Counted from the stretch's first letter, positions 17,257 through 27,227 are shown. The stretch is DNA of 64,000 nt from Saprospiraceae bacterium (GCA_020846655.1 JADLDL010000004.1:1-64000); one strand, 5' to 3'. Program-made: numbers and translations. The notes: generated by a model not told the origin, from the sequence alone.

Positions 17257-17787
17257 TCAAGGTACCGCTCGCGAACGGAAAAGCCGACTGATACCAACCA
17301 GCGCCAGCCCGGGCAAACCGATCCAGACGAATTCGCTCAACAGCACCCGGATGCCATAGCGCCCGATAAATTCGCTGATTTCCAGCGGCGATACCCGGAT
17401 GGGCCGGAACGGGAAAAACAAACGCTCCGAACTAAACGGCCACCACAGGGCACAACCCAGGCCTCCCGTCGTCAGCATATCCAGCAGCGGGTGCGAGGCC
17501 GTAGCCAGCACAAACCACAGGGCCATTCGCCACCAGTCTTTTTCCTGCCGGAAAAACAGCCAGGCCACCAGTGTTCCGAAACACAGTGCAAAACTCAGCG
17601 AATGGGTCCAGCCGCGGTGCCCCCATTGGCTGCCGTAGGGGATGCCAAATTGAAACGCCAGCACGTCGGCATCGGGCGCAAACGCGCAAAGGCCGGCGAG
17701 CAACAAGGTCAGTGCGCCGGTTTTTTTTGAAAAAAAAGAAAGTCCAAGGGCCGTAGAAGCGGCTACATGACCAAAGATGGAAGCCAT
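17257..17787 (-). CDS. Metal-dependent membrane hydrolase (DUF457/YdjM-like)
   Basis: 176 residues with four or so hydrophobic segments. Clustered metal-binding residues are typical of the family: SIFGHVAAS at the start, CAFAPDADVL, WGHRGWTHSLSFA and ASHPLLDMLTTGG. These inner-membrane proteins are annotated as hydrolases (YdjM/YfhO relatives); substrates are poorly known. The gene starts 6 bp after the stop of the 17.8-18.5 kb gene, so the two are probably co-transcribed. Confidence 0.82.
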   Translation of the reverse strand: MASIFGHVAASTALGLSFFSKKTGALTLLLAGLCAFAPDADVLAFQFGIPYGSQWGHRGWTHSLSFALCFGTLVAWLFFRQEKDWWRMALWFVLATASHPLLDMLTTGGLGCALWWPFSSERLFFPFRPIRVSPLEISEFIGRYGIRVLLSEFVWIGLPGLALVGISRLFRSRAVP

Positions 17788-17793
17788 ACCTTA

Positions 17794-18531
17794 TTACCAG
17801 GTTACGCCCTGTGCGGCAGCCTGCGGATGGATCCGGAAAAAAATAGAACCGCCGGCGGTCATAGTCGAGAGGAAGGTGTACTGCCGTTTGGCTGCAACGC
17901 GGGGGTCTTGGGCCGGGCAAGACGCAATAACTTGCGCGCCGGCGATGACCCTTACATTTTGGTACAGCCGGCCGTGTGCGGGGTCGCTCAGTTCAAAGCC
18001 CTGCTTGGCGCGGTAGTGGTCGCGGTAGCGGCGAAACAGGTCGTTGCCATCCCAGTAGGCAGCCTGCTGGATGGAGGAAATAATTGGCCGGATATCATCC
18101 AACTGGCGGGAAAACAGTTTCAGTACTGCGAGGTTGGCGAAGGTGCGCTTGGTATTGTCGCCGCCGCCCGCAAAATACTCGTTGAATTTCGGGCTGTTGA
18201 TGCCTTTTACAAAATTGACGTCGTTCACCAGGTCGTTGAGGCCGTACACTTTGTTGGCCTTGGCAAAGGCCGCGCTTTTAAACCGCACGTAGTTGTACAT
18301 GCAAATGGCAATGCCGACGGTTTCGCGCCACGATTCGCCATTCGGGTTGGCTGGATTGATTTCACGCAGCAAGCCGGGAAAGGAGGCTTCGGCGTAAATA
18401 ATTGCCGCATACCGCTGAAGTTGGGAGGCTGTGATAATCGGAACCTGGATGTTGCCAAACAAGGCCACATCGGGGCCGTCTTCGCGGCGGTCCAACAAAA
18501 CGCCGTTGCTGCTATAGGTCAGTGTTGCCAT
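17794..18531 (-). CDS. Hypothetical cytoplasmic protein
   Basis: 245 residues starting MATLTYSSNGVLLDRREDG. There is no signal peptide or membrane helix. Recognisable local segments are IIYAEASFPGLL, GESWRETVGIAICMYNYVRF and AAYWDGNDLFRRYRDHY. The early YAEAS together with a later invariant-looking WDGNDLF vaguely recalls SleB-type cell-wall hydrolases, which have a catalytic Glu in a short AEA motif, but I cannot align the rest and do not assign a function. The ATG was chosen over an upstream in-frame codon because the extension reads into an AT-rich leader. It is the first gene of a likely pair with the DUF457 protein. Confidence 0.6.
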   Translation of the reverse strand: MATLTYSSNGVLLDRREDGPDVALFGNIQVPIITASQLQRYAAIIYAEASFPGLLREINPANPNGESWRETVGIAICMYNYVRFKSAAFAKANKVYGLNDLVNDVNFVKGINSPKFNEYFAGGGDNTKRTFANLAVLKLFSRQLDDIRPIISSIQQAAYWDGNDLFRRYRDHYRAKQGFELSDPAHGRLYQNVRVIAGAQVIASCPAQDPRVAAKRQYTFLSTMTAGGSIFFRIHPQAAAQGVTW

Positions 18532-18764
18532 GCTAGAATTTGTTCTTTTGTATTTTGGATTGGGCCAAAGATGCAATGCTTTGGGTGAATTAGACAACTG
18601 ATAACGGCGTTTGGCCGCATTTTATGCATCAGGCAGGGCAAGGGGGCGAATGCCGCATGCAGGCTGCATTTTTACCTTCTGGTCGAAAATGCCAGACCTG
18701 GACTGCGGATTGTCCTTTTTTCGACATTCCTTTTGCAGATTTGCACGATACAAAACGATCCTCC

Positions 18765-21700
18765 ATGCAACAATTTTCCTTCCTTCCGAGTCTGCGTTTC
18801 TTAACGACTGCCCGTTTTGGCGCTTACGCTGTGGTCCTGTTGGCCACGCTGCATCAGCCTGTTGACGGTGTTGCGCAGGTACTAAACCCCGATTACCTCC
18901 GGAGCATGAACATGCGCGCCATTGGTCCGGCTACCATGTCAGGCCGTGTCACGGCCATCGCCGGCGCCCCGAACAACCCCAACGTGCTCTACATCGGGGC
19001 GGCCTCCGGCGGTGTTTGGCGCAGCAAAAGCGGCGGTACGCGGTGGGAACCGATTTTTGACGCGGCCCCTACCCAGAGTGTTGGCTCCATTGCGCTTAAT
19101 CCGCAAAACCCCGACGAAATCTGGGTGGGCACCGGAGAAGGCAATCCCCGCAACTCCCAGAATTTTGGCGCAGGCATCTTCAAGTCCATCGACGGCGGCC
19201 GAACCTGGGCCTGCAAAGGCCTGACCGAAACCCGCTCCATCCACCGGATTCGGCTCCACCGCGACAACCCCGACATCCTCTGGGCCGCCGCAATGGGCTC
19301 GGGCAACGGCCCCAGTACGGAGCGGGGCGTGTTCAAAAGTACCGATGGCGGAAAAAACTGGCGCAAAGTGCTCTATGTCAATGATTTTACCGGCTGCGCC
19401 GAACTTATAGCCGACCCCGCCAACCCCAACAAACTCTATGCCGCCATGTGGGAATACCGGCGCTGGCCCTGGTTCTTCAAATCGGGCGGAGCGGGCTCGG
19501 GGCTGTACATTTCGTTCGACGGCGGCGAAACCTGGTCGCGTCGAACCGAAAAAGACGGCTTGCCGGAGGGCGAACTGGGCCGTATTGGCCTGGCCGTAGC
19601 GCCCAGCCGACCAGACCTGGTGTATGCCCTGGTGGAGGCCAAGGAAAATGCCCTCTACAAAAGCACCGACGGCGGCCGAAACTGGCGCAAAATGGCTGAG
19701 AAAAACATGGGCGACCGGCCTTTTTACTACGCCGAAATTTATGTCGACCCGAAAAATGAAAACCGCGTCTACAGCATCCATACGGTCATAACCCGCAGCG
19801 AAGACGGCGGTAAAACCTTCGATACCTGGGCCGGCTGGCGCATTCACCCCGATCATCATGCCTTCTGGATTCACCCGGAGGACCCCGATTTTATCGTCAA
19901 TGGCAACGACGGCGGCGTCAACATCACCCGTGACGGCGGCCAAAACTGGCAGTATGCGGAAAACATCCCGGTCGGCCAATTTTACCACGTCAACGTCGAC
20001 AATGAAATGCCCTACAACGTGTACGGTGGCTTGCAGGACAACGGCTCCTGGGCTGGCCCTTCCTCCGTCTGGCGGCAGGGCGGTATTCGCAACGCCGACT
20101 GGCAGGAGGTACTCTTCGGCGACGGCTTCGACGTGATGCCCCGCCGCGACAACAGCCGCTGGTGTTTTGCCATGTCGCAAGGCGGCGAACTGAGCCTGGT
20201 GGACCGTCAAACCGGCTTCTCGGAATACCTGAAACCCTTGCACCCCGACAGCACCGTGCTGCGCTGGAACTGGAACGCCGCACTTGCCCAAGACCCTTAC
20301 CAGGATGCGGGGCTTTATTTTGGCAGCCAGTTTTTGCATTATTCACCCGATTTGGGCCGCACCTGGCGTTTGTTGTCGCCGGATCTCACGAGCAACGACA
20401 CCGCCAAATTGCACCAAAATACCTCCGGCGGCCTGACGATGGATGCGACCAGCGCCGAAAACCACTGCACCATCCTGGCCATTGCCCCCAGCCCGGTGCA
20501 GCAAGGGGTTATTTGGGTGGGCACCGACGACGGCAACCTGCAACTCACCCTCGACGGCGGCAAATCCTGGGAAAACCTGAGCAAACAACTGCCCGATGCT
20601 CCGGCCAATGCCTGGATACCCCAAATCGAGGTGTCGACCCGCCGGGCCGGTGAAGCCTTCGTGGTGCTGAACAATTACCGGCAAAGCGACTGGGCCCCGT
20701 ACCTCTACCACACCACCAATTTTGGCAAAAAATGGAAGCGCCTGGCCAGTCCGAAAAACGTGAAGGGCTTCTGCCTATCGGTAGTGCAGGACCCCGAAGA
20801 ACCGGGTTTGCTGTTTCTGGGCACCGACCAGGGCTTGTATGTGAGTATTGACTATGGCGATACCTGGACCCACTGGCCCGGGCCAACGGCTGAGCAGCCG
20901 AATGTTTTTCCGTATGGCGTACCCGTGCAGGATATGAAAATTCAGGCCCGCGACGCCGATCTGGTGCTCGCCACTTTTGGCCGGTCGATTTGGATTTTGG
21001 ACAACATCCGGCCCCTGCGGGCACTGGCCCGGCAACCCATGGTCCTGGACCAGTCGCTCAAGGTATTTCCGCCGCAAACGGCCATACTGGCGGCCTGGCG
21101 CTCTTTCGACGGCCCGCATTTCCCGGCGGATGCCGCATTTTCCGGCGCCAACAAAGGAGCCGGCGCACGGATTCCCGTTTGGGTGAAACCCGGCGCCCCT
21201 CCCAAAACAGAAAAAGCAGACAAGGCTGATGCGAAAGACGACAAGAAGGGCGATAAAAAAGAAAAAGCCACAGTGCTCGTGTTGTCGATGCGCGGCGACA
21301 CGCTGCGGCGCTGGAAAGCCGCGCTGGATACTGGGTTCAATGTCGTAGGCTGGGGCCTGGACACCCGGGGTGTGCGCTTTCCCAGCAATCAGGAGCCCGA
21401 CAAGGACCAGTTGGAGCCAGGGGCCGGGCCACGGGTGTTGCCTGGCTCCTATAAAATCGTCGTTCACTATGCCGGGCAACGGGATTCCACGACGCTGGTG
21501 GTGCAGCCAGATGCGCGCCTGGACATTACCCTTGCCGAGTTGGAAGCGAAAAGCGCCGCCATCCGTGATTTTTACAAACAAATTGACAAGGTCAGGGCCG
21601 CGTACGAACGCCTGAAAGCCGCCGAAAAAACGATCAAACTGGTGGAGGAACAATGGGTCAACGTGCCCGATAGTATCAAAAAAGACGCCCTGAAACTGGG

Positions 21701-21992
21701 TAAAACCCTGCGCGACAGCATCAGCAACCTGAAGGCAGCCTTTTTTGAACAAAAAGAACCCAAGGGTATTCAACGGAACCCGAATTTTTTGAATTCCATA
21801 CACAGCGCCGCGCTGGGGTACCTGAGTGCCGGCCGGGGAGCGCCGAATGAGACTACCCAACTTGCGATCCGGAATGCGCAAGTGGCGGCTGAAAAGGTCC
21901 TGGGGCGTGTCGATCGCTTATTGGACAAGCCTTGGGCAGAATACCGGCAAAAAGCCGAGGCGGTTCCCTATTCTTTGTTTGACAAACCCTAG
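18765..21992 (+). CDS. Large BNR/VPS10-like beta-propeller exported protein
   Basis: 1075 residues. A signal segment (FGAYAVVLLATLHQPVDGVA) is followed by about 750 residues of repeated BNR/sortilin-type blades. Typical units are GGVWRSKSGGTRW, GIFKSIDGGRTW, GVFKSTDGGKNW, ALYKSTDGGRNW and LTLDGGKSW. After the propeller comes a Lys/Asp-rich linker (near residue 820), then a beta domain and a helical C-terminus. Such proteins are annotated as VPS10-domain or glycosyl-hydrolase-like (sialidase fold); the sialidase catalytic residues are not evident, so binding or peptidase-associated roles are possible. No type IX sorting domain is visible at the end. No clear promoter box was found. Confidence 0.8.
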   Translation: MQQFSFLPSLRFLTTARFGAYAVVLLATLHQPVDGVAQVLNPDYLRSMNMRAIGPATMSGRVTAIAGAPNNPNVLYIGAASGGVWRSKSGGTRWEPIFDAAPTQSVGSIALNPQNPDEIWVGTGEGNPRNSQNFGAGIFKSIDGGRTWACKGLTETRSIHRIRLHRDNPDILWAAAMGSGNGPSTERGVFKSTDGGKNWRKVLYVNDFTGCAELIADPANPNKLYAAMWEYRRWPWFFKSGGAGSGLYISFDGGETWSRRTEKDGLPEGELGRIGLAVAPSRPDLVYALVEAKENALYKSTDGGRNWRKMAEKNMGDRPFYYAEIYVDPKNENRVYSIHTVITRSEDGGKTFDTWAGWRIHPDHHAFWIHPEDPDFIVNGNDGGVNITRDGGQNWQYAENIPVGQFYHVNVDNEMPYNVYGGLQDNGSWAGPSSVWRQGGIRNADWQEVLFGDGFDVMPRRDNSRWCFAMSQGGELSLVDRQTGFSEYLKPLHPDSTVLRWNWNAALAQDPYQDAGLYFGSQFLHYSPDLGRTWRLLSPDLTSNDTAKLHQNTSGGLTMDATSAENHCTILAIAPSPVQQGVIWVGTDDGNLQLTLDGGKSWENLSKQLPDAPANAWIPQIEVSTRRAGEAFVVLNNYRQSDWAPYLYHTTNFGKKWKRLASPKNVKGFCLSVVQDPEEPGLLFLGTDQGLYVSIDYGDTWTHWPGPTAEQPNVFPYGVPVQDMKIQARDADLVLATFGRSIWILDNIRPLRALARQPMVLDQSLKVFPPQTAILAAWRSFDGPHFPADAAFSGANKGAGARIPVWVKPGAPPKTEKADKADAKDDKKGDKKEKATVLVLSMRGDTLRRWKAALDTGFNVVGWGLDTRGVRFPSNQEPDKDQLEPGAGPRVLPGSYKIVVHYAGQRDSTTLVVQPDARLDITLAELEAKSAAIRDFYKQIDKVRAAYERLKAAEKTIKLVEEQWVNVPDSIKKDALKLGKTLRDSISNLKAAFFEQKEPKGIQRNPNFLNSIHSAALGYLSAGRGAPNETTQLAIRNAQVAAEKVLGRVDRLLDKPWAEYRQKAEAVPYSLFDKP

Positions 21993-22007
21993 CGCCCACG
22001 CAGCAAT

Positions 22008-22038
22008 AAAAAAGCCCGGCGGAATTACGCCGCCGGGC
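22008..22038 (-). terminator. Rho-independent terminator
   Basis: Nine-bp GC stem gcccggcgg/ccgccgggc (22014-22022 with 22030-22038), then six T on the minus strand (22008-22013). It ends the sigma/anti-sigma-like transcript. There is no T-run on plus, so the VPS10-like gene does not use it well. Confidence 0.88.
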
Positions 22039-22071
22039 CAGACATTTATCGGTACTGCTAAAAAGTCAAAA

Positions 22072-22740
22072 CTAGTGGGTCGGTTGGACCAGGTTTTTCA
22101 AGGCCGGCGGAACCGGGTGCACCACCTGCATTTCCAGGATGGTGGGCAGCGGCGCCAGCGGCTGGGCCCAGGGGGCTTTGCGCCAGGCCTCCACTTGCCG
22201 GCGGACGGTCGTGTTGGGCATATTGGGATTGGTGCCTGGGAGCGGTGCGCTGCCACTGGGCCGGCGGCGCAGCGAATCGTCGGACGGGCGCTCTTCCTGG
22301 ACCTGCGGATTGCCCGCTGCAGCAATGGATGGCGCCACTTTTCGAGCGGCTTTGGGCCGCGGGCTCGTCCGGCGTTCCGGGGTAGCAGTTTCGGTGGTTT
22401 CCGGGGCGGCTGCCTGGGCTTGCTCGCTGGAAGCAGGCGGCAGTGCGGGGGCAGTGGGCGCGGCGGCTACACTCGTTTGAGGGGCGTCTGCCACTGCTGG
22501 GGCGGAGGGTTGCGAAAGCGACCAGTACAAACCCAGCATGAGGGCGATAGCCAGGCCGCTGACGAGCAGGATGGACTTGGCGGTCCAGCCACTGTGCGGC
22601 GGTTTTATACGGACCTGCACCTGATCCCAGACCTTCGGGGAGGGTGCATCCCAACCGGAGGGCGACGGAGAATCTGGCAGGTCGTCGAATGTTTTTCGGA
22701 ACAATTCGTCGATAGAAGTATACTCTTGCGGATCAGCCAT
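22072..22740 (-). CDS. Putative anti-sigma factor, single-pass membrane protein
   Basis: 222 residues starting MADPQEYTSIDELFRKTFDD. A short cytoplasmic N-domain (about 1-55) with conserved-looking WDQVQVRI is followed by one membrane helix (SILLVSGLAIALMLGLYWSL). A low-complexity Ala/Pro/Thr periplasmic stretch and a small C-terminal segment come after it. The layout, and its position directly downstream of an ECF sigma factor (42 bp), fit the Bacteroidota anti-sigma-like proteins. There is no zinc-binding HxxxCxxC motif, so it is not a classical ZAS anti-sigma factor. Function is inferred from context. Confidence 0.65.
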   Translation of the reverse strand: MADPQEYTSIDELFRKTFDDLPDSPSPSGWDAPSPKVWDQVQVRIKPPHSGWTAKSILLVSGLAIALMLGLYWSLSQPSAPAVADAPQTSVAAAPTAPALPPASSEQAQAAAPETTETATPERRTSPRPKAARKVAPSIAAAGNPQVQEERPSDDSLRRRPSGSAPLPGTNPNMPNTTVRRQVEAWRKAPWAQPLAPLPTILEMQVVHPVPPALKNLVQPTH

Positions 22741-22782
22741 TGTTGTGATTGCCGGCAATTTTTCCGGCTCGGTTTTCGATTT

Positions 22783-23328
22783 TCAGGTAATAAAAGATTT
22801 ATCCAAAATACGTTTCAGGTATTCCCGGGCTTTGAACAACTGGCTTTTGCTGGTGCCGATGGAAATGCCGAGTTGTTCGGCTATTTCTTCGTGGCTAAAC
22901 CCATCGATGGCGTACAGGTTGAACACGGCCCGGTACCCCGGGGGGAGTTGTTGGAGGTATTTCAGCAAGGTTTGGGCGTCGAGGTTGGCAACAAAGTCTT
23001 CCTCGGTCCGAAACTGGTTTTCGTAGGGTGTGAAATCAGCCGTATTCCGGATAAAATCCCGTTGGCGGCGCAAGTGGCTCAGGGCGGTGTTGACCATAAT
23101 TCGTCTGATCCAACCGCCCAGCGCGCCTTCCGCCCTGAACTGTGCCATGTCGCGATATACCCGGATAAAACCCTCCTGCAACATATCTTCCGCTTCTGCC
23201 CGGTCTCTGGCAAAGCGCAACAACACCCTGAACATAGGCACACTATACTGTTGGTACAGTGCGGCTTGATGCTTCGGGTTGCCTTGCAGCACGCCGGATA
23301 CCAATTCCTGGTCGGTTAATTGTTGCAT
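22783..23328 (-). CDS. ECF RNA polymerase sigma factor
   Basis: 181 residues. Region 2 reads LYQQYSVPMFRVLLRFARDRAEAEDMLQEGFIRVY (given here as landmarks AEAEDMLQEGF and VYRDMAQF) and GGWIRRIMVNTALSHLRRQ covers 2.3-2.4. Region 4 has LPPGYRAVFNLYAIDGFSHE followed by the helix-turn-helix IAEQLGISIGTSKSQLFKAR. It is a sigma-70 family ECF factor directing RNA polymerase to a small regulon. The start was set at MQQLTDQELVSG; the longer frame covers an AT-rich leader. It is followed by a putative membrane anti-sigma partner. Confidence 0.9.
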   Translation of the reverse strand: MQQLTDQELVSGVLQGNPKHQAALYQQYSVPMFRVLLRFARDRAEAEDMLQEGFIRVYRDMAQFRAEGALGGWIRRIMVNTALSHLRRQRDFIRNTADFTPYENQFRTEEDFVANLDAQTLLKYLQQLPPGYRAVFNLYAIDGFSHEEIAEQLGISIGTSKSQLFKAREYLKRILDKSFIT

Positions 23329-23588
23329 GAGGTTGTACGGTTTCAGTTTGGCAGCCGTTTGCGTGATTCGGTTGCCCGGCACATGAACTATTTTTTTAAA
23401 TAACGAAATTTTCGTGCAAAATAAGGCGGGATTGCGGGAATCCGGCCTGGGCGATTCAGAAATTGTCGCCTGCACAACATCAGCATGGCGCCGCAAGAAA
23501 ACCGCCCCGGCTTAGGCTGTTGCCATCAGACCGGAGCGGGACATACAATAGATTGGTACTAATTCCTTGTTTGATACCGGAGGGCGAC

Positions 23589-24623
23589 CTAGTCGTCTTC
23601 CAGGCGGATATTCAGGGCTACCCGGAAGATCCCGTTTTCCCGACGGGCGATCAACTCGTAGCGGCCGGGGTAAATCAGGTCCAATTGCCGTTTTACATTT
23701 TTCAAACCAATCCCTTCGGTGCTGGGGGGGCGTTCGTTGTCCTCTGCCGTATTGGTTACTTCAAAATCGAGGATATTGTCCTTCAAATTTAAATGAATGG
23801 AAATATGGGCATCGCCGGTGGTGCTGTGGGCCCCGTGTTTGAAGGAGTTTTCCACAAACGGCAGCAGCAACAAGGGGGCGATGGAGCCGCCCGGCACTTC
23901 GATCTGCTCGACGTATTCCACGTGCAGCCGCTGGTTGTACCGCAGTTTTTCCAGTTCGATATAATCCTGGATCACCTTGGCTTCTTCGGCTACCGGTATC
24001 CGGGGCGTGCGGCAATCGTACAGCACAAAACGCATAATTTTGGACAACATCATGATGGCATCCGGCGTCTTGTCTGACTTTTTGCGCGACAAAACGTACA
24101 GGTTATTCAGGGTGTTGAACAAAAAATGCGGATTCGTTTGGGCCCGCAAAAAACTGAGTTCGGATTGCAGTTTTTCCCGAATCAACTCCTGTTCAAACTC
24201 CAGACTTTTGTAGTGCACCCGGATCATTTTTACAGTCGTGGCTGCTGCCACGGTAATGAACAGATCGAATGCCGTGAGGTAAAAACCGGGGAGGAAGAAA
24301 AATGGTATGTTCCGGCCCGGCTCGAAAATGGGAAAAAACACAAACGCCGTCACTACCCGGTACAAAAAGGAGGCTACGATAAATGCCAGGGCCATGAGGC
24401 CCACCAGTTTCCAGACTTTGTCGCGGTCGAGGTAGAGCGGAATGATAAAATAGAAAACAAAATACGTGAGCAAAATTTTGACCGGCAACACAAAGGCTTC
24501 GCCCTGAAAGGCTTTTTCCAGTTCAACCTTATTGTACAGGCTCCCGAGCCAGGAATTCAAAATCAGGTACACCAGCCAAAAGCAGATGTGGTAAGCAATC
24601 CGGGTCCAGTTCACGCGTCCCAT
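23589..24623 (-). CDS. LytS/YehU-type sensor histidine kinase
   Basis: 344 residues. Four membrane segments occupy about residues 8-130 (including LLTYFVFYFIIPLYL and LVGLMALAFIVASFLYRVV). A short coiled linker leads to the His_kinase domain, with phospho-acceptor motif LRAQTNPHFLFNTLNNLY and the ATP-binding N-box LLLLPFVENSFKHGA and G-box GIGLKNVKRQL. The family usually signals to a LytTR response regulator encoded next door, but none is visible here, so the partner must lie elsewhere. Its start codon overlaps the end of the GH31 gene by 13 bp, so the two are co-transcribed. Confidence 0.9.
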   Translation of the reverse strand: MGRVNWTRIAYHICFWLVYLILNSWLGSLYNKVELEKAFQGEAFVLPVKILLTYFVFYFIIPLYLDRDKVWKLVGLMALAFIVASFLYRVVTAFVFFPIFEPGRNIPFFFLPGFYLTAFDLFITVAAATTVKMIRVHYKSLEFEQELIREKLQSELSFLRAQTNPHFLFNTLNNLYVLSRKKSDKTPDAIMMLSKIMRFVLYDCRTPRIPVAEEAKVIQDYIELEKLRYNQRLHVEYVEQIEVPGGSIAPLLLLPFVENSFKHGAHSTTGDAHISIHLNLKDNILDFEVTNTAEDNERPPSTEGIGLKNVKRQLDLIYPGRYELIARRENGIFRVALNIRLEDD

Positions 24624-27157
24624 AGAATGGTTTTAAAATTTGGCGCCGTGGTCAGGGTGTACAAGGCACGGTCGCGCAGGCGAATTTCTTTGATGGGGAG
24701 TTCCTCGCCGTCGACGATACAGGTGCGAACAAAGGTGGGGAACCCGATTAAATAAATTTTTACGGTCTCATATGCCGGAGTCCAGTGCCCTTCGACGGCC
24801 TGATGCAAGGAAAAACTTCCGTTTTTTCCTTCGGTGGTAAATGTTTTCAGGCTGTAAGCGCCGTCGAGGTGTGCATAGCCTTCGCCGGCATCTTCGTACA
24901 ACTGGCTGGTTTCCTGGTTGCTATTATAATACACATACAAGGTCAATTCGTCGATAGGGCGTTCGCCGGTCCATTGCCGCTGTGGGTAGGTAGGCAAAAC
25001 GGCGCCGGCGCGCACAAAAAACGGAATTTGATCCGGCATGACATTCACAAACATCTCTCCGCTGGCCGGTTGCCCGGTCCAAAAATAATACCAATTGCCT
25101 TTGGGCAGGGCGACGAGTTGGCGTTGCACTTTGGCCTGCACTACCGGGCTGACAAACAAGTGGTCGGCAAACAGAAAATCACGTTCACAGTTCCACAACT
25201 TGGGGTCTTCCGGGTCGGCAAAAGCGGCATGCTGTAAGACCGGCTGGCCGGTTTTGGAATAGTTCCACATCGCCGTGTACAGGCAAGGTAACAGGGCGTA
25301 GCGCAACTCGATGGCTTTTTTCGCCAAAGCTGTCCATTTTTCCCCGAAAGACCAGGGTTCCTGGTCTGAAGTGTGTAAGGCCGGGTCGCTCAACTGCGCT
25401 TCATCGGTCACGGCCACATCGCCGCCGGCGTGCTGGCCCATGCTGTGCACCCGCATCAGCGGATGAAAAACGCCCAGTTGCAACCAGCGGGTAAACAATT
25501 CGCCGTCGGCATTGCCGGCAAAGCCGCCGATATCGGTGCCGCAAAACGAGAAGCCGCTGATGCTCAGCCGTTGGCACTGCACATTGGCCACCTGGAGACT
25601 TTCCCAATCCGAAAAATTGTCGCCTGTCCACACCGCTGCAAAGCGCTGGCCGCCACTATAGGAGGCCCGGGTGAGCAAAAACGGTCGTTTTTCGGGTTGC
25701 AAGCGGCGGAAGCCCTCCCAGGAGGCGCGGTTCATCTGCTGGCCGTAGATGTTGTGCGCTTTTCGGTGGCTGGCCAACAGGCCTTCGTAATGGTGCAACA
25801 CATGGTCGGGCAGGGTTTTGTGGTGTATGTGAAACACCGCCGGTTCGTTCATATCGTTCCAAAAGCCGGCCACGCCGAGGTTCTGGTACAGGTCGGTGTA
25901 CAAGTCGCCCCACCAGTGCCGCACATCGGGGTGGGTGAAGTCCGGGAAGGCACAGAACCCCGGCCAAACAGGGCCTTTGGCCAACTCTCCGTCGGGGCTG
26001 CGCAGAAACGCATTTTTCTCCAGCCCCTCCTGGTAAACGGCATAGTCGGGGTCTTCCTTGATGCCGGGGTCGATCATCAGGACTGTTTGAAACCCTTTGC
26101 TCCGCAGTTCGTCGATGAGGCCTTTCGGGTCGGGGAAATGCTCGCGGTTCCAGGTGAAACAGCGGTAGCCGTCCATGTAGTCGATATCCAGGTAAATGGC
26201 ATCGCAGGGGATTTCCAGTTCTCGGAACGTATCGGCAATTTCCATCACCCGGCTGTGCGGGTAGTAGCTCCAGCGGCACTGGTGGTAGCCCAGGGCCCAG
26301 AGCGGCGGCAGTTCGGGGGTGCCGGTGAGGCGGGCATAGGCGCTGCTCACTTGCGGCAGACTTGGACCATACAGGAAATAGTAGTTCATTTCGCCGCCTT
26401 CGGCCCAAAAGGTGGTGGTATGGTCGTCCTGGCTGTTGAAATCAAAATGGGTCCGGAACGTATTGTCGAGGAAAATGCCGTAGGCAATGCTTTGGTGCAG
26501 CGAATAATAAAACGGAATGGCGCGGTAAAGTGGGTCGGTTTCGCGGCCAAACCCGAAGGAGTCGGAACACCAGTTTTGGAAGGCTTTGCCGTGCAAATCC
26601 GGGCTACAGGTTTTGTCGCCCAGGCCGTAGAAAACCTCCTTGCGGTGGCATTTTTTGGAAATTTTCAATTCGCACCAGCCCTTCATGATGGTTCGCCGGG
26701 CTGTAAATCCGGCTTCGTCTTCACAAAGCATCCGGTCGTCGAGGTCGTAAAACCGAACCCGCAGGCCGGTTTTGGCCACCACGACCTGGAGCGGGCCACA
26801 GACCAACACGTATTCGTTGGCACTTTCGGTAAGGGTGGCGGTCACTTTGTCGCTTTTGAAAGCGGGGTCGAGCGCGTAGGAAAAATCCGGCAGGAAAAGC
26901 CCATCCGGGCTGTAGCGGAGCCGGACAATACCGCTGGCGCTCACCTGCACGCGCAGGGTAACCTGGTTTCGGCAGACGAATTCGTAGGCTCCGTCGCGCC
27001 ATCGAACGGTTTCTACCTCGTCGGGGGCAATCACTTCGTACACGTCTTCGTACCGGTGGCTGACATCCGCCTCGCTGAAGGCTATTTCGCGCGGTTCCGG
27101 CGGCTCTGGGGTCACCGGAACGATGGGATCCGGTTCTACGGGTTCTTTTTGTTCCAT
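24611..27157 (-). CDS. GH31 family alpha-glucosidase
   Basis: 848 residues. An N-terminal beta-sandwich (about 50-260) precedes the catalytic barrel: LPPLWALGYHQCRWSYY, DAIYLDIDYMDGYRCFTW, and the nucleophile Asp in GFWNDMNEPAVF near residue 436. Acid/base Asp lies in VWTGDNFSDW near 508 and GTDIGGFAGN follows. The C-terminal beta domains are complete. GH31 enzymes hydrolyse terminal alpha-glucosidic bonds; the absence of a signal peptide suggests a cytoplasmic enzyme. A proline/glutamate-rich N-terminal tail (first 25 residues) is unusual. It overlaps the downstream histidine kinase gene. Confidence 0.9.
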   Translation of the reverse strand: MEQKEPVEPDPIVPVTPEPPEPREIAFSEADVSHRYEDVYEVIAPDEVETVRWRDGAYEFVCRNQVTLRVQVSASGIVRLRYSPDGLFLPDFSYALDPAFKSDKVTATLTESANEYVLVCGPLQVVVAKTGLRVRFYDLDDRMLCEDEAGFTARRTIMKGWCELKISKKCHRKEVFYGLGDKTCSPDLHGKAFQNWCSDSFGFGRETDPLYRAIPFYYSLHQSIAYGIFLDNTFRTHFDFNSQDDHTTTFWAEGGEMNYYFLYGPSLPQVSSAYARLTGTPELPPLWALGYHQCRWSYYPHSRVMEIADTFRELEIPCDAIYLDIDYMDGYRCFTWNREHFPDPKGLIDELRSKGFQTVLMIDPGIKEDPDYAVYQEGLEKNAFLRSPDGELAKGPVWPGFCAFPDFTHPDVRHWWGDLYTDLYQNLGVAGFWNDMNEPAVFHIHHKTLPDHVLHHYEGLLASHRKAHNIYGQQMNRASWEGFRRLQPEKRPFLLTRASYSGGQRFAAVWTGDNFSDWESLQVANVQCQRLSISGFSFCGTDIGGFAGNADGELFTRWLQLGVFHPLMRVHSMGQHAGGDVAVTDEAQLSDPALHTSDQEPWSFGEKWTALAKKAIELRYALLPCLYTAMWNYSKTGQPVLQHAAFADPEDPKLWNCERDFLFADHLFVSPVVQAKVQRQLVALPKGNWYYFWTGQPASGEMFVNVMPDQIPFFVRAGAVLPTYPQRQWTGERPIDELTLYVYYNSNQETSQLYEDAGEGYAHLDGAYSLKTFTTEGKNGSFSLHQAVEGHWTPAYETVKIYLIGFPTFVRTCIVDGEELPIKEIRLRDRALYTLTTAPNFKTILWDA

Positions 27158-27227
27158 AGCGGCAAAAATCGGGTACTCTTTGGGGATACCGCCATAATTG
27201 GAACAAAATTTATATCAGCCAGTCATT

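Noticed and set aside
18939..20339. 466-codon minus-strand open frame
   Set aside because: Antisense to the VPS10-like gene; repeated Phe/Val/Gly pattern is the mirror of the propeller repeats.
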